64,000 nt of DNA from Zhongshania marina (GTDB taxonomy: Bacteria > Pseudomonadota > Gammaproteobacteria > Pseudomonadales > Spongiibacteraceae). The notes beneath the pieces were generated by a model. The model saw only the letters and a list, made by a program, of their open reading frames with translations. It made no database searches and was not told the DNA's origin. The translations under genes were made by a program, and so were the position numbers. Shown piece by piece: positions 63,985 through 64,000 of this stretch. Position 1 is the first letter of the stretch; each line of letters begins with the position of its first letter. The DNA lies in assembly GCF_002915595.1 (NCBI RefSeq), contig NZ_PQGG01000019.1, forward strand, positions 236,298 to 300,297, given 5' to 3'.

Positions 63985-64000
63985 CTTTGTCAGCAGTCTG
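63982..64000 (-). repeat. IS right terminal inverted repeat
   Basis: Inverted counterpart of the left end (CTGACAAA core). It reaches the last base of the window, so its true outer edge may lie a few bases further. Confidence 0.65.

Larger units (their letters stand above)
62435..64000 (-). mobile_element. IS1182-like insertion sequence
   Basis: About 1566 bp. Left end CAGATCCCTGACAAACCCC (62435 on); right end, read inward from 64000, CAGACTGCTGACAAAGTCC. The ends match at 15 of 19 positions, including CTGACAAA. One intact transposase lies inside. An inner hairpin is present at the left end (GACAAACCCC / GGGGTTTGTC, 62444-62475) and a terminator at the right end. Whether a target duplication exists cannot be seen because the right flank is outside the window. 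Confidence 0.85.

Overview
The window is a contiguous piece of a gammaproteobacterial chromosome. Gene content and order (rpsP-rimM-trmD-rplS, ffh/ypjD/corB, queA-tgt, rpoE-rseABC-lepA-lepB-rnc-era-recO, gacS/cysM-relA-mazG) resemble the Pseudomonas/Cellvibrio/Spongiibacter side of the class. A marine, lipid-degrading member such as the Spongiibacteraceae is my best guess. That placement is inference from synteny and protein style, not a database result.

Region 1 (1-9.2 kb) is housekeeping. It holds the ribosomal protein/tRNA methylation operon (minus strand), ffh diverging from a CcsA-like membrane protein and a CorB-type transporter, a gamma-carbonic anhydrase/DUF1289 pair, the queuosine genes queA and tgt with a small NIF3-like gene, and a tRNA-Leu(CAA) with a strong, GC-discriminator promoter.

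Region 2 (9.3-23.5 kb) is mixed core and accessory. It has a hotdog thioesterase followed by a TonB-dependent receptor, a small exported protein, trpS, a DUF3524/GTDC1-like glycosyltransferase (possible queuosine mannosyltransferase), an enoyl-CoA hydratase, an M18 aminopeptidase, a 3-hydroxyisobutyrate-dehydrogenase-like enzyme, uppP, tsaB, mobA, a histone-H1-like Lys/Ala repeat protein, hemH, adk and a small ribbon-helix-helix-like protein.

Region 3 (23.6-42.4 kb) is stress control and core machinery. It has mazG-relA, cysM, the hybrid kinase gacS/barA, then two long minus-strand runs: lepA-lepB-DUF4845-rnc-era-recO, and rpoE-rseA-rseB-rseC just upstream of it. nadB, sdhE-ygfX and ygfZ follow. 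mucD and rlmD, usual neighbours in Pseudomonas, are absent here.

Region 4 (42.4-62.4 kb) looks like an accessory lipid or cyclic-ketone catabolic zone. It holds an operon of a ferritin-like metal-dependent hydrolase, an alpha/beta hydrolase, a Baeyer-Villiger/FMO monooxygenase and an SDR; a START-domain exported protein; a second large TonB-dependent receptor divergent from a double-HTH MerR regulator; an SDR-EthD pair; glpK; another SDR; and two adjacent, different acyl-CoA dehydrogenases. A c-di-GMP GGDEF/EAL sensor and ung are also here. The same palindrome architecture (ATGTCAM-N7-KTGACAT) lies upstream of the monooxygenase operon and between the receptor and the MerR gene. This suggests one regulator controls substrate uptake and oxidation together.

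Region 5 (62.4-64.0 kb) is an apparently complete IS1182-like insertion sequence. Its left inverted repeat abuts the terminator hairpin of the acyl-CoA dehydrogenase operon, and its right inverted repeat coincides with the window end, which suggests a contig break at a repeat.

There are no rRNA genes, CRISPR arrays or prophage genes.
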